Origin: Meconema thalassinum
Lineage: Eukaryota; Arthropoda; Insecta; Orthoptera; Tettigoniidae
Direction of reading: 5' to 3'
NCBI GenBank assembly: GCA_946902985.2
Contig: OX336389.2
Coordinates: forward strand, 788,082,979-788,146,978
Length of the DNA: 64,000 nt
Position numbers and translations under genes: made by a program
In this document: in pieces, positions 1-10,370 of the stretch
How the letters are laid out: the number at the start of each line of letters is the position of its first letter
Position numbering within the stretch: position 1 is the first letter of the stretch
The notes under the pieces: model-generated
What the model was told of the DNA's origin: nothing
Database searches by the model: none
What the model saw: the letters and a program-made list of their open reading frames with translations, nothing else

Positions 1-1
1 T

Positions 2-2161
2 AACACTCGGCACAACAAGTTTGATGTGGGCAAGCTTAAGAACCAGCAGAGATTGGACCAATTTAAACTGGAGCTCAGAAATAAATTCCAGGTGTTGGAC
101 TCCGAGACAGAGAAGGACGTGGAGACTGTGTGGAGCGAGGTAAAGAATATCTTCGTGGAAACCAGTGAGATGCAGCTCGGGTACAAGAACTACCTGCGGA
201 AAGAATGGATATCCGATCAGACCTGGGACAAGATAAATTATAGGAAGGAGATTAAGGCCAAGCTCAACACCTGCAAGACTAGGCAGCAGAAGGCTCTCAC
301 ACAAGCAAAGTATTCAACAGCAAACAGGGAGGTAAAGAGGAGTGTACGGAAGGATCATAGGAGGTGGATTGATGAGCAGGCGGAGAAAGCAGAAGAAGCG
401 GCAAGAAGGGGGGACGTTAAGGAGCTCTATGGCATCACAAAGATGCTTTCGAAGAAAGGTTTTAATAAAACTAGGCCTGTGAAGAGCAAGACGGGCGAGA
501 TCCTCACGACGTGTGAACAGCAGCTGACAAGATGGAGAGAACACTTTGCGGAGGTTCTTAATAGAGATAGAGGACCAGAAAGTAAGCAGCGAGGAGAAGA
601 TGAAGAGGAAGCAGAAAGAGACCCAAGCATCAGCCTCGACTCCCCAACTCGGGGCGAAATACGGACAGCGTTGAAGCAGATGAAATGCGGGAAGGCACCA
701 GGTCTGGATAATATCCCAGCGGAAGTACTGAAAGCAGACCTGGATATTACGATCGATCTGCTGCACCCGCTGTTGGAGAAGATCTGGAAGGAGGAGAAAA
801 TACCAACCGACTGGAAGAAGGGGTTGATAGTCAAGTTGCCGAAGAAAGGGGACACCACAAACTGTAACAACTGGAGGGGTATCACCTTGCTGTCCATTCC
901 AAGCAAAATTCTGGTGAGAGTCATCCTGAATCGTATAAAAGACTGCGTAGAAAAAAGGCTTCGGAAGGAACAGGCTGGATTTCGACAACATCGCAGCTGT
1001 GTGGATCTCATCAACACCCTCCGAATCATTCTGGAGCAGAGTGTGGAGTGGCGGAATACGCTTTACCTCACATTTGTTGACTTCGAGAAAGCCTTCGACT
1101 CCGTAAATCAAAGAATCATGTGGAAGACCCCCGAGGAATATAAAATTCCAACAAAGATCATCAGAATCATGGAAGAGATGTACGAAGGGTATGAGTGCCA
1201 GGTTCTTCACGAAGGCAAATTAACAGAAAAGATAAAGGTCAGTTTCGGAGTGAGACAGGGGTGTGTCCTTTCCCCCACTCTGTTCTTGTTGGTCCTGGAT
1301 AGCGTGATGAAGAAGGTAATGGGAGGACGGAAGAGGGGTATTCAATGGGGTATAAATGACAGGCTTGAAGATCTGGATTTCGCAGACGACACTTGTCTTA
1401 TGGCACAACGGTACCGAGACATAGAAGATAAGCTGGGGAAGTTGCAGAGAGAAACAGAACGTGCAGGACTGATGATCAACACCAACAAGACCAAAGAGAT
1501 GAGGATAAATTCTGACATCACGACTAGTTTGACAGTCAACGGAAAGGAAATTGAGCGAGTTGAGTCCTTCCTCTACCTTGGAAGTATAGTCACAAATGAT
1601 GGGGGAGCAGAGGAAGATGTTCGAAGCCGTATCAGGAAGGCAAATGGTGCCTTTGTCCAGCTATACCCCATCTGGAGAAATAGAAACATTTCCAGGAAGA
1701 CCAAGCTCCGCCTTTTCAACAGCAACGTAAAGTCGATTCTTCTCTACGGCTGTGAAACATGGAAAGTCACAAAACCGATCAACAACCAGCTACAGGTGTT
1801 CATTAACAGATGTCTGCGTCGCGTCATAAATGTGAGGTGGCCGGACATAATCTCAAATGAAGATCTTTGGACAATCACCAATCAACAACCGATTAGCATC
1901 CAGATCAAGGAGAGGAAATGGCGCTGGATTGGTCACACACTAAGGAATCCGGACGGAGCTATTGAGAGGGCGGCGTTAGACTGGAATCCTCAAGGCGCCA
2001 GGAAGCGAGGTCGACCTAAGAAGACCTGGAAGAGGACGATCGAAAATGAAATTGCAGAGGTGGACAAGAACTGGAGTCAAGTGAAGAGAATGGCCAGGAA
2101 CCGTACTGCGTGGAGAAATTTCGCCAAGGCCCTATGCTCCGGAAGGAGCGGCAGGAATTAA
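2..2161 (+). CDS. RTE-like LINE reverse transcriptase ORF (5' partial)
   Basis: This is the reverse transcriptase half of a non-LTR retrotransposon ORF2, which copies element RNA at a nicked chromosomal target. The frame is open from base 2, so the start and the expected upstream endonuclease domain lie outside the window; the GTG at 26 is only an internal codon. Visible RT blocks run in order: KCGKAPGLDNIPAE (near 680-720), the WRGITLLSIPSKI block, GFRQHRSC, FVDFEKAFDSV with the first catalytic Asp, GVRQGCVLSP, and the catalytic FADD (near 1379-1390). The C-terminus has the WRWIGHTLRNPDG and GRPKKTWKRTIE segments common in RTE-clade proteins. No stop or frameshift interrupts about 720 codons, which argues for a young copy. 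Clade assignment (RTE) is by motif recognition only. Confidence 0.85.
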   Translation, partial: NTRHNKFDVGKLKNQQRLDQFKLELRNKFQVLDSETEKDVETVWSEVKNIFVETSEMQLGYKNYLRKEWISDQTWDKINYRKEIKAKLNTCKTRQQKALTQAKYSTANREVKRSVRKDHRRWIDEQAEKAEEAARRGDVKELYGITKMLSKKGFNKTRPVKSKTGEILTTCEQQLTRWREHFAEVLNRDRGPESKQRGEDEEEAERDPSISLDSPTRGEIRTALKQMKCGKAPGLDNIPAEVLKADLDITIDLLHPLLEKIWKEEKIPTDWKKGLIVKLPKKGDTTNCNNWRGITLLSIPSKILVRVILNRIKDCVEKRLRKEQAGFRQHRSCVDLINTLRIILEQSVEWRNTLYLTFVDFEKAFDSVNQRIMWKTPEEYKIPTKIIRIMEEMYEGYECQVLHEGKLTEKIKVSFGVRQGCVLSPTLFLLVLDSVMKKVMGGRKRGIQWGINDRLEDLDFADDTCLMAQRYRDIEDKLGKLQRETERAGLMINTNKTKEMRINSDITTSLTVNGKEIERVESFLYLGSIVTNDGGAEEDVRSRIRKANGAFVQLYPIWRNRNISRKTKLRLFNSNVKSILLYGCETWKVTKPINNQLQVFINRCLRRVINVRWPDIISNEDLWTITNQQPISIQIKERKWRWIGHTLRNPDGAIERAALDWNPQGARKRGRPKKTWKRTIENEIAEVDKNWSQVKRMARNRTAWRNFAKALCSGRSGRN

Positions 2162-2424
2162 TGAAAATAATGAAATGAATTAAACTTCCACACACTTGTA
2201 TTCAAATTTTGTATGTGTAATGTATGCTTTATTACATATAAATGTTCTAATTATAAGAGTATCAGGGTTACCAACTGTGTAGGCTATTAATGAATTGCCA
2301 CAGGAAAGAATGTATTCTTGTTTCGGAATATGGGTGAGAAACAAGCACTCACTTGTGCGCCACCCACCTGCCTAAAGGTTCTGAATATATTTGTTCCGTA
2401 GATTGATCTCATTAATAGTCTATA
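2162..2424. other. LINE 3' end and flank, no gene
   Basis: The stop codon is followed at once by a short A/T-rich run with repeated TGAA(A)-like words, consistent with the short simple-repeat tail of RTE-type LINEs. The rest is AT-rich and holds no reading frame or RNA gene I can support. Confidence 0.35.
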
Positions 2425-3640
2425 CTAGGGCATTCGATAAGTAATAGCAACATTGCTGAAACACCACAAAGAATATTATTTGGTTAATTTTGACATTATG
2501 AATTTCATTTATAGTCTCTTTCCATGTCAACAATACGTTGCCAAATCCTTGGAAGACAACGCACTCCAACTGCAGCACCATTTCTGGATATGTCTCTCAG
2601 TGATCAATCTATAGCTCGGGGCAGATGACCTCGTAGTTCCGCCCCTTAAAACAACAATAATAACAAATCTATAGCTCTCTCTGGATGCCAACTCTTGATT
2701 GAAATCGAACGCCTCGTAGAGGTTCTTTGATCTTTGAGAATAAATCGTAATCGCAATGTTTCATGTTAGAAGAATTTGGTGGCTTTTCGAGTACTTCCTA
2801 TTTCCACCTTGTAAACAAATTACTCACTGTTGCGACTACATGGCAACGATCATTGTCTTGTAACACAATAGGACTCCCAATGGCCTAAGGTAGTTTACGA
2901 TGCCATGCTGAGCGCAAATGATGTTCTAAGTAATGCAAGTAGTAGTCTGCATATACTTTTATAGCATGAGGTACAGTATGTACCAATATTATGCCTTCAT
3001 AACCATAACACACAATAATCATCAGTTTCAAAGGATCCTACAATGCTCGACATTTTTCTGGGCTTGGTGATTCTGTATGTTGCCGCCATTCGCTTGATTG
3101 TCGTTTCAGCTCAGGTGTATACGGACGTACCCATGCCTCATGCATTGTGATAACGCGACGAAGAAAGCCTCACTTTCACGTTCATATCGCTCCAAATGCA
3201 TTTTTGCAGTCTCCATTCACTGCCACTTTCCAATTTCGGTTAGAGCGTGCGGAACCCACTGGGCACAAACATTTCGCATCATCAGCTTCTTTCTTAAAAT
3301 GTGATGGAGAGACGATGCTGTAATACCAAGTTCCTTGTAAATCTCCATACGTGTCCAGCGCCTGTCTTTTCCCAATAATGCCCTTACAGCCTGAACATGA
3401 AGATCGCCAGTTGCAGCAATGGGTCTACCAGAACGTGCTCTGTGTTGGCATTCCTCTCTTCCTTGACGGAAGGCATACACCCTTCTTGCAATAGTTCGAT
3501 AATTTAGGACTTCTATCCTGCAAGCTTCTTGCAATGCTCTAAAGCACTGAGTTGCACTCTTTCCCCTTGCAACTTGGATTTTTGTTGTGTAACATCTTTC
3601 CGCTCGGTTGCTGGATAGTTTTGCGGAAGTGATTTTAAAA
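2425..3640 (-). pseudogene. mariner-type transposase, decayed
   Basis: Read on the minus strand, this is a broken mariner DNA transposon. The N-terminal helix-turn-helix part is still open (about 3620 to 3217) and shows FRALQEACRIEVLNYRTIAR, RSGRPIAA and RKLMMRNVCAQWVPHAL. Downstream, frame-scattered pieces remain: a VYTPELKRQS-like segment near 3110, and near the low-coordinate end an EVLEKPPNSSNMKHCDYDLF segment holding the last Asp of the DD34D triad, followed by KEPLRG. Many stops and shifts separate these blocks. A candidate terminal repeat, ctagggcattcgataagtaa, begins at 2425. No matching terminus is visible at the N-terminal side, where the sequence runs into the 64-bp tandem repeat. 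The family is clear; activity is excluded. Confidence 0.8.
2606..2676 (+). repeat. micro-insertion, family A (about 50 bp) with 11-bp TSD
   Basis: The duplicated word aatctatagct (2606-2616 and 2666-2676) brackets a 49-bp insert ending gccccttaaaacaacaataa. It lies inside the mariner remnant and is therefore younger. The same module recurs at 16367-16408 and 48252-48297. It looks like the 3' terminal hairpin plus simple-repeat tail of a LINE or SINE, with no body attached. Confidence 0.65.
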
Positions 3641-3670
3641 ATTGGGGACGGAAGTGGATCGGAACGATCG

Positions 3671-4000
3671 AGCTGGCAGTGGTGGATCGAACGGAAGTAT
3701 GCACTGCCCACTCATTCGATCGAACGGAAGTGTAGGCCTACTAGCTGGCAGTGGTGGAAAACGGAAGTATGCACTGCCCGCTCGATCGATCGAACGGAAG
3801 TGCACTAGCTGGCAGTGGTGGAAAACGGAAGTATGCACTGCCCGCTCGAACAATCGAACGGAAGTGTACTAGCTGGCAGTGGTGGAAAACGGAAGTATGC
3901 ACTGCCCACTCGATCGATCAATCGGAAGTGTACTAGCTGACAGTGGTGGAAAACGGAAGTATGCACTGCCCGCTCGATCGATCGATCCTGCGGGCAGTGG
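3671..4000. repeat. 64-bp minisatellite, five units
   Basis: Five tandem units start near 3671, 3743, 3807, 3871 and 3935, with spacings of 72, 64, 64 and 64 bp. Each unit contains agctggcagtggtgg, ggaagtatgcactgccc and a gatcgatc-like run. The parts ggcagtg and cactgcc are inverted complements, so each unit can fold on itself. Unit sequences differ by only a few bases, implying recent expansion. Several overlapping open frames on both strands are a by-product of the repetition and not genes. The array directly abuts the N-terminal side of the mariner relic. Confidence 0.9.
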
Positions 4001-4019
4001 TAAGACCCAACTGGCAGTG

Positions 4020-4530
4020 GTACGAGAAATAATGAGCGCGCGGTGTCCGAAATTGATACCATGACGTACTCTCGGCCATGTGGAATGTATATGGCATACT
4101 GAACGGAAAACGCTCATGCGAACTCTGCTGTCAAGTGATTGAAACAAATGACATGGTACATGTTCGAAGTCTTCGTATCAGTATTTAAATGGTAAAATGC
4201 CTTAATATCAAACATTGTAAGTAGTCGGCATTGCCGGTATTATGTTTCTGCACAATGGCTATTCAAATATTAACTCACATAACGGTAATGCAGTCATCAA
4301 TATAATATAATCGTTGCGGTTATTCGAGAATTGAGCAAGCCTTCATGAACTATTACTGAATACATTCTCTTTACTCACAAGAGGGCCTATTCATAAGGCA
4401 TTTTAACTCAATTTCACGCAGGAACATTATCGAAACAAGCAAAATTATAAATGATACTTAATTCCGTAATGCAGTATTATTGGAACGTGGAAATAAGTCA
4501 CCATCTTGTGCACAAAATTTTCGTAGTCGA
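4020..4530. other. AT-rich stretch, nothing recognised
   Basis: After the minisatellite the sequence is AT-rich with stops in all frames. I see no gene, RNA or repeat family here. Confidence 0.4.
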
Positions 4531-4532
4531 AA

Positions 4533-4605
4533 TAGCCGTGGGGTTAGTGCTTATGAATGTGAATCTAGAGATCTTGGGTTCGAATCCCGGACGGGTAGGT
4601 ATTTT
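4533..4605 (+). repeat. tRNA-like SINE head
   Basis: The stretch carries an A-box-like ccgtggggttagtgc and a B-box-like gggttcgaatcccgg about 35 bases later, the spacing of an internal RNA polymerase III promoter. The flanks do not close a 7-bp acceptor stem, so it is read as the head of a tRNA-derived SINE and not as a tRNA gene. The body and 3' end are not resolved. Confidence 0.5.
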
Positions 4606-5069
4606 TGCTACCAGATTATCATTTTAAACGATATTTCTCATATCAATATGACTCATTTTAACAGAATCCATATGAAATTACGTGTTGGTCTGTGAATGAA
4701 GAGGACCTGTTTGTAAGGAATTTAAGGGTATGAGCGGTGTCGCGTCTAATAATCTGGTTGGTTGGTTCTTAAGTTTAGGGGCTGCGACAACGCGGTCATG
4801 TATTCCCGTGTACTTTGGCTGTGTGTAGAATCTGTCTGATAACCGGTGTTAATTTTGATGACTGTATTAGTGTGTGTTATCTGTTTTTTTAATTTAAGTA
4901 CTGCAACTTAGAATTTTCAAATAGTTCCTACTTTTGCCACCAAGCGCCACCGTCAACGACTACTAGGCCAATTTCAGAACTTAGCTACTAGACGCCACCG
5001 CACTCGGCTCTTGGCAACGAACGTAGAAACCTAAGAGCGTTGTTTACATTCTTAACCTATCCAATTTAG

Positions 5070-5279
5070 CTTCACACAGGTGCAATTGGTGGAAGGTTCT
5101 TTAACATGCCATAAATCAATGACATGGGACCGCCGGCTTTACTTCCCCTCCGAAGGAAGACATACTGAGGGATTTTTAACGCTATTAAAAATCCAACGGC
5201 TTCGGCCGGGTTTGAACCCGCTATCTTGGGCACAGAAGCTCAGCATGTTACCTACTACGCCACCGAAGCCGCCGTCTAT
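5070..5279 (-). repeat. tRNA-derived SINE (minus strand)
   Basis: On the minus strand the element begins with a cggcttcggtggcgtagtag A-box region, followed by the B box gcgggttcaaacccgg, then a body that includes a gttaaagaacc motif near its end. The same head-plus-body layout, with a gatccctttcgcggc variant of the body, is seen at 24956, so the two are probably related SINE families. No protein is encoded. Confidence 0.6.
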
Positions 5280-5289
5280 TAATCTAGAT

Positions 5290-8230
5290 GATCCATAGCG
5301 TATTCCTTATTTAGGCTAGTGCTGGTGGAAGCTACAAATCATATAGTAAAATGAGTTCCGTATTATAAACTACAATATCTGTAAAACACTCCCTTTTACA
5401 ATATATTAATATTTGTGCCAATAATAGTATAAAATACCGGTGTATCAACAATTTCACTTGAGGTTTCTTCTATTTCAGATGTTACACATCATATGCGACT
5501 ACTGTAAGGCTCGTAATTTTTTATGAAGCACCTTTGTTCAAATCTACCGAAAATCTTTATAGGGCGGTATTACTCACTAAATGTAAGAAACAGTTAATGT
5601 ATTCACAAATATTAACTATTTCAAGACTTTCAATATTGAAGATTTATAATACAAAGACTGCTCAAATACTGTATATACTACAAGATTACAACGGTCACCA
5701 CTAGGATCGCTGATTGACAACCATGGGCACCCGCAGGATATCTTCCAGAGGGTTGGCCAAGTTATAATTTTAATTTCATTACCCCCCTCCCAATTTTTGT
5801 TTCATTTATTACTTGCTTCGTGAAATTCATTATTTGACTGCTTTGAAACCATTGGCGACTTTACGGCAAGATTGGGAAGAACGTTTTGCTTTTAGTTCAC
5901 AGTTTTTGCCCATGGAAGTACGCGTTTCTTCTTTTGTGATTCATTGTCATAATGTTCAGTTCTTAAAAACAGGTAAAGAAAATAGTGGTATCACTATGTA
6001 TCGACAATAATATAAAAATCAAGCAGTTCATTAAAATGCTAACGTAAATCCACTTAGCCTATTTTCTAAATACGGTAACAGGAGGACATATTTTCAGATA
6101 TTTACAAATTACTGAGTTAAATTGTACTGTGTAAATATCCCTAGACATGAATCTGCCCAATAATTCAAATATCACTGTTTCCAAATAACTAGTTTGTACT
6201 GGCCGTTACAGTGGATCCATCACTTTTTTCCTCTTCTTCACAAGTTATCAGGAATAATTCGAGTTGCTCTTGTTAGCATAATGAATTTTGTGCGAAGTGA
6301 TACATTCGTATTGTACGTTACTGGTAGCTACATGTGACGCCCATGGTTTGAGCAATTTTCGTTTGGAAAGAAAATATTTCATTTGATTATTGCTGACCGT
6401 TAAGTAATAATACATTATGCAACAAGCCTATAATGGCAATAATTTCCATACAAGTGTCTTAATTACCTTCAAAGACGAGTCGCATACGGCTGTTTATGTT
6501 CGACGATAATCATACTATTTTATGATCGAACATAAATATTCATAAATATCTGTCGAATTTCGCCAGTTTTATGTATTAACAGATGCGCATGGGGCGCAGA
6601 GAATACCTTGTATTCGACCATGGCCTCATCGAATACCCCACTATGACACTAGCCACGCAGTGAACTTAAAAATAGGAGGCCGTGGAAGTCAGCACAGATA
6701 CGGTGCTATCCTTACCTAATTGGTCACACTGTTTCATTAGCTCTGATTGGTGGGAGAAACTGTATCATAATGAAAACTTTTACCGGTACTATAATAAGCC
6801 TCATTATAACACAGTTTTTTGACATATAATATTTACATTTCGCCATGGTCGAACATAAAATACCGTATATAAAACTCACTAAATCATTTACTTCTTACTT
6901 AGTCGCTTTGATAACGACGAACATCGCAGGATCATTTACTAACTATTATCGTACATTCGTACTTAAGAATGTCACATAAATGTTCCTTGAGTAAAGACCC
7001 TGCCAATGTCTGTTCTGGAGTGTCTTCTTTCCGAAGCCCATCATTATCAATCCCCCCTTGAACTTTGGCTTTATCACCTAATTGATCTATATTGAATTGT
7101 AACTTTCAGTTGGTCAGTACGACTATAAGCCTAATTAAATTACGATTAAATTAACTTTCCGCTCATATAGGCTAAGTGGGCTACATGTTGTGCATCGAAA
7201 ATTGCCTTGCAAAGAGATTCCATGGGAATCAGCCTACAACATTACGAAGTCTATCAGTATTGAATTCACAATTTTGTCTCAACTGATCCACCGTCTACAT
7301 TCGATTGAGCGTGCGAATCCCAGTCGCTTTGATAATGGCACAAAAACACCGCAGAACAATTTAACTATTAGCCTATAAATTGCTTCGATCGTAGAAGATT
7401 TAACACTAGGCTACAGGTTAAGAATCTTCAACAATGGTAGATTGCTGTTCATTAGTAGCAATAATTGCTCTGTCTCAAGAAATGGACCACAGTACTATGG
7501 CACACTTGGAATAAGAATATACCGTACAGCTTTTTGCAGCACGAATAACGATCGCATAACGGCGCAAAATTAGACGAGTGCACAACACAGTCAGGCCCAT
7601 ATTTAGAGCTCCTGAAGCCCCTGGAACAAAAAGAATACAAATAAAAAAACATATTTGCTACCTCCGACTTAAAACATGTAGATTTATTAAAGGTTTTTCT
7701 TAACTGAGCGTGTATTTAACTATGAGTGGCAAACACTATAAAATTACTAAAATTACAAATAGAAAAAAAAACGTAATACAAAGAATTTAAATTTAAATTT
7801 TAAAAGATATACTACACAACGAATTATTTAAATAACAAGGGGCTTCCTTCTTGCCTTGTCACTTGCAAACAAGATTTAGATTTCATTAGTCCACTTTCAC
7901 TTTCAAGTCAGATTCAAAAGCAAGAACACCATGATATATAATCAACATTGCAAATGTGCGACAATGAATAATTCTCGTGTGTGTGTGGGTTATCTTTAAT
8001 AACTTGGCATGCAATGCCCAAGCGGTTTTGAACAGCTTTCCAGAATTGTTTCAGCCCCTGAAACCTGCCGTCCTAGGCCCTGTTTGTTCCCCCGTAATTA
8101 CGGGTCTGAATACAGTAAATGACCCAATATTGTAAGCATGACCTTCAATGACCAGTATTTTACTAGTCAGCAAAGAAAACCTCGTTTTATGGGCTGAAAT
8201 CCCCTATCGGTGTTGCAATGTATAACAAGT
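5290..8230. other. about 3 kb AT-rich DNA without genes
   Basis: The longest open frames here are under 70 codons and none resembles a known protein. A word starting catgggcacccgcagg at about 5723 resembles the inverse of a word at 10835-10865 and may be a MITE end. A hairpin at 6493-6536 is listed separately. I see nothing else to annotate. Confidence 0.4.
6493..6536. repeat. short inverted repeat, 11-bp perfect arms
   Basis: TTTATGTTCGA at 6493-6503 is exactly complementary to TCGAACATAAA at 6526-6536, with a 22-base loop. A third TCGAACATAAA copy is at 6849-6859. It could be a small palindromic element or chance in AT-rich DNA. Confidence 0.5.
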
Positions 8231-8239
8231 AGTTCCGTG

Positions 8240-10370
8240 AAGAACTATACATGCTATTTTCATATAGGCCTATCCTACTTATGTTAATTGCCTCTATAAG
8301 CATACAAAATTTCAGTTTGATTGCTGTAACAGATTCGTATATATTGAGAACCGTCTAAATATTTCGGATGGTCGCCATGTTGGATTTTTATATATGCAGA
8401 TCTTAGAGTTATGTACTAAAGTAAAACCTGCCTAAAGAGGAACGCAATCTTCCGAGATTTATTTTTCCGTTTTCGCAGGTTTCCGTTTTAAAAAGGGTTA
8501 AGTTGTAATAAGACAAAATACACTACAAGGAAATAATGTATTATCGCATAGGATTACTATGAAATAATTTGCGTTTTTCCCACTTTAAACAAAACAATTA
8601 ATTCTTTAGCAGGACGTTTGTTTTTCTCGTGTTCTTCAATAACTTTAATTGCCTCCACCAGTGTAAGTGTCTTATGTTTAGAAGTCATTGTCACTGAATT
8701 ACAGTACGCAAATAAATGCAGTGTACAGTAAAAAGAACAACTTTGAAGATTACTCCAGTTCACTGTTTCCTTCTACTCGTACTTCTACTCTCATTTGTCA
8801 GAAGTAAACTGTGTGTATTACAAGAGGGTAAGAGGAAGTAATGGTACAGATGTTCTGAAATGCAGCACACCTGCTTCATCCTTGAGGAAAAATTAGGGTT
8901 AATGTTTCCTAAGACTTAGGTGCAAGTACAGTCGCGCTCAAAATTTAGTACATAGCTTTGTATTATGGATCCGATAATCCGTCTTAGTCAGGTTATTTAC
9001 GCCTACAATTCAGGAATTTCTTTCCGTTTTCTCATTAGGCAGTTTTCAGGTTTACAGTGTCATTTTACATACCAAATACGTCCGTTCAGAATTTTGTTTT
9101 CCGGTATATGAAGGGACCGGTTTAGGCAGGTTGTACTGTATTACATGAATATTATTGTGTAGGTGTAGTATTCAAATTTCAATCGCATGATTAGGACACA
9201 AGAAATTAAAACAAGATGTTAAAATTTCGCACAGCAGCCATCTTGTGGTTGTGAAAACAATTGAAATAAATCAGAGGCCAGTGGATTAAAATTTGTATAA
9301 ATATTTACCATTCCAAGTTTCACTGCACTCGGATGGTTAAATCGCGAGAAACGTCCATTTAAATATTTATATTTCGCGTCGCCGCCATGTTGGATATTTG
9401 CTCACCAGGTTATTGAATGTCCCATAGGTGAACTTATGTTCATAGCCTGTATGAGCACAAACTAATTCAGTATGATTGCTGTAATAGATTCGTCGATATT
9501 GAGAACCGTCGAAATATTTCAGAAGGTCGCCATATTGGATTGTTTATTGTATAGGTCATAGAGTTACGCACCATTCAATGAAAATTATTGCGTAGGTTCA
9601 TTAATCAAACTTTCACTTCGATCACATGATTACGACACAAGAAATACAAACTTAATTTTAAAATTTCGCACAGCCGCCATCTTTAGGTTATGTAAACACT
9701 TGAACTAAATTAGACAGCAGTGCATTACAATGTGCATAGACATTTACTGTACCAAGTTTCACTGTGTTTGGATGGTTAAATCGCGCGAAAAGTCTATTTA
9801 AAAAAGGAAGGAAGCTTGTAGTTTAACGTGACCGTTAATCTCGAGATCAAAGTCTATTTAAATGTTTCAACTTCGCTTGGTCGCCAGGTTCGTTTTCTAG
9901 TTAACAGGTCTTTGAAAGTCTCATAGGTGATCTTCTAGCAGTGCCCTCTATCACCGTACAAAATTTCAGGGTGATATCAGTAATAGTTTCGGAGATATAG
10001 AATGTCGGTGAAATATTTCGCACAGCCGCCATCTTGAGGTTATGTGAACAATTGAACTAACTTAGATGCCAGTGCATTACACTGTGTATAAACATTTGCT
10101 GTACCAAGTTTCATTGCGTTTGGATTGTTAACGAGAAAAGTCTTTTTAAATATTTCTATTTCGCATGGCCGCCATGTTCGTTTTGTAGTTAACAGGTTTT
10201 TTGAAGTTTCATAGGTGAACTTCTAATAGCACCCTTTATCAACGTACAACATTTCAGGGTGATATTTGCAATAGTTTCGGAGATATAGAATGCCGGTGAT
10301 ATATTTCGCAAAGCCGCCATGTTTGATTGGTGAGACGTAATAAAATTTGAAGAACACGGTCAGGGTCGGC
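8240..10370. repeat. diverged tandem repeat family, units about 350-430 bp
   Basis: Blocks at about 9220-9540, 9655-10030 and 10010-10345 share, in the same order, a ttcgcacagccgccatctt word, a taccaagtttcactg word, a gccgccatgtt word, a tcataggtgaactt word and an atagtttcggagatatagaa word. A partial copy lies at 8240-8420. Divergence between copies is substantial. The second copy is interrupted by a 46-bp TSD-flanked insertion. No coding frame is conserved between units, so this is a non-coding repeat of unknown origin. Confidence 0.65.
9789..9862 (-). repeat. micro-insertion, family B (46 bp) with 14-bp TSD
   Basis: The word aaagtctatttaaa (9789-9802 and 9849-9862) flanks a 46-bp insert containing ttaacgtgaccgttaa, a near-perfect stem-loop (ttaacg/cgttaa). 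On the minus strand it ends in a ttccttcct tail. The layout (hairpin, simple-repeat tail, long TSD, no body) matches family A although the sequence differs. Confidence 0.6.

Noticed and set aside
314..1210. 298-codon open frame on the minus strand
   Set aside because: Shadow of the LINE reverse transcriptase on the other strand; no motif of its own.
3671..4000. Possible CRISPR-like array
   Set aside because: Units are contiguous with no unique spacers; it is a minisatellite in a eukaryotic context.
3608..4147. Several overlapping open frames on both strands
   Set aside because: Produced by the 64-bp tandem repeat, whose unit lacks stops in several frames; the encoded peptides are mere repeats.
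4533..4605. tRNA gene
   Set aside because: A and B boxes are present but no acceptor stem closes; better explained as a SINE head. The same applies to the other B-box sites (5210, 24710, 27215, 41160).
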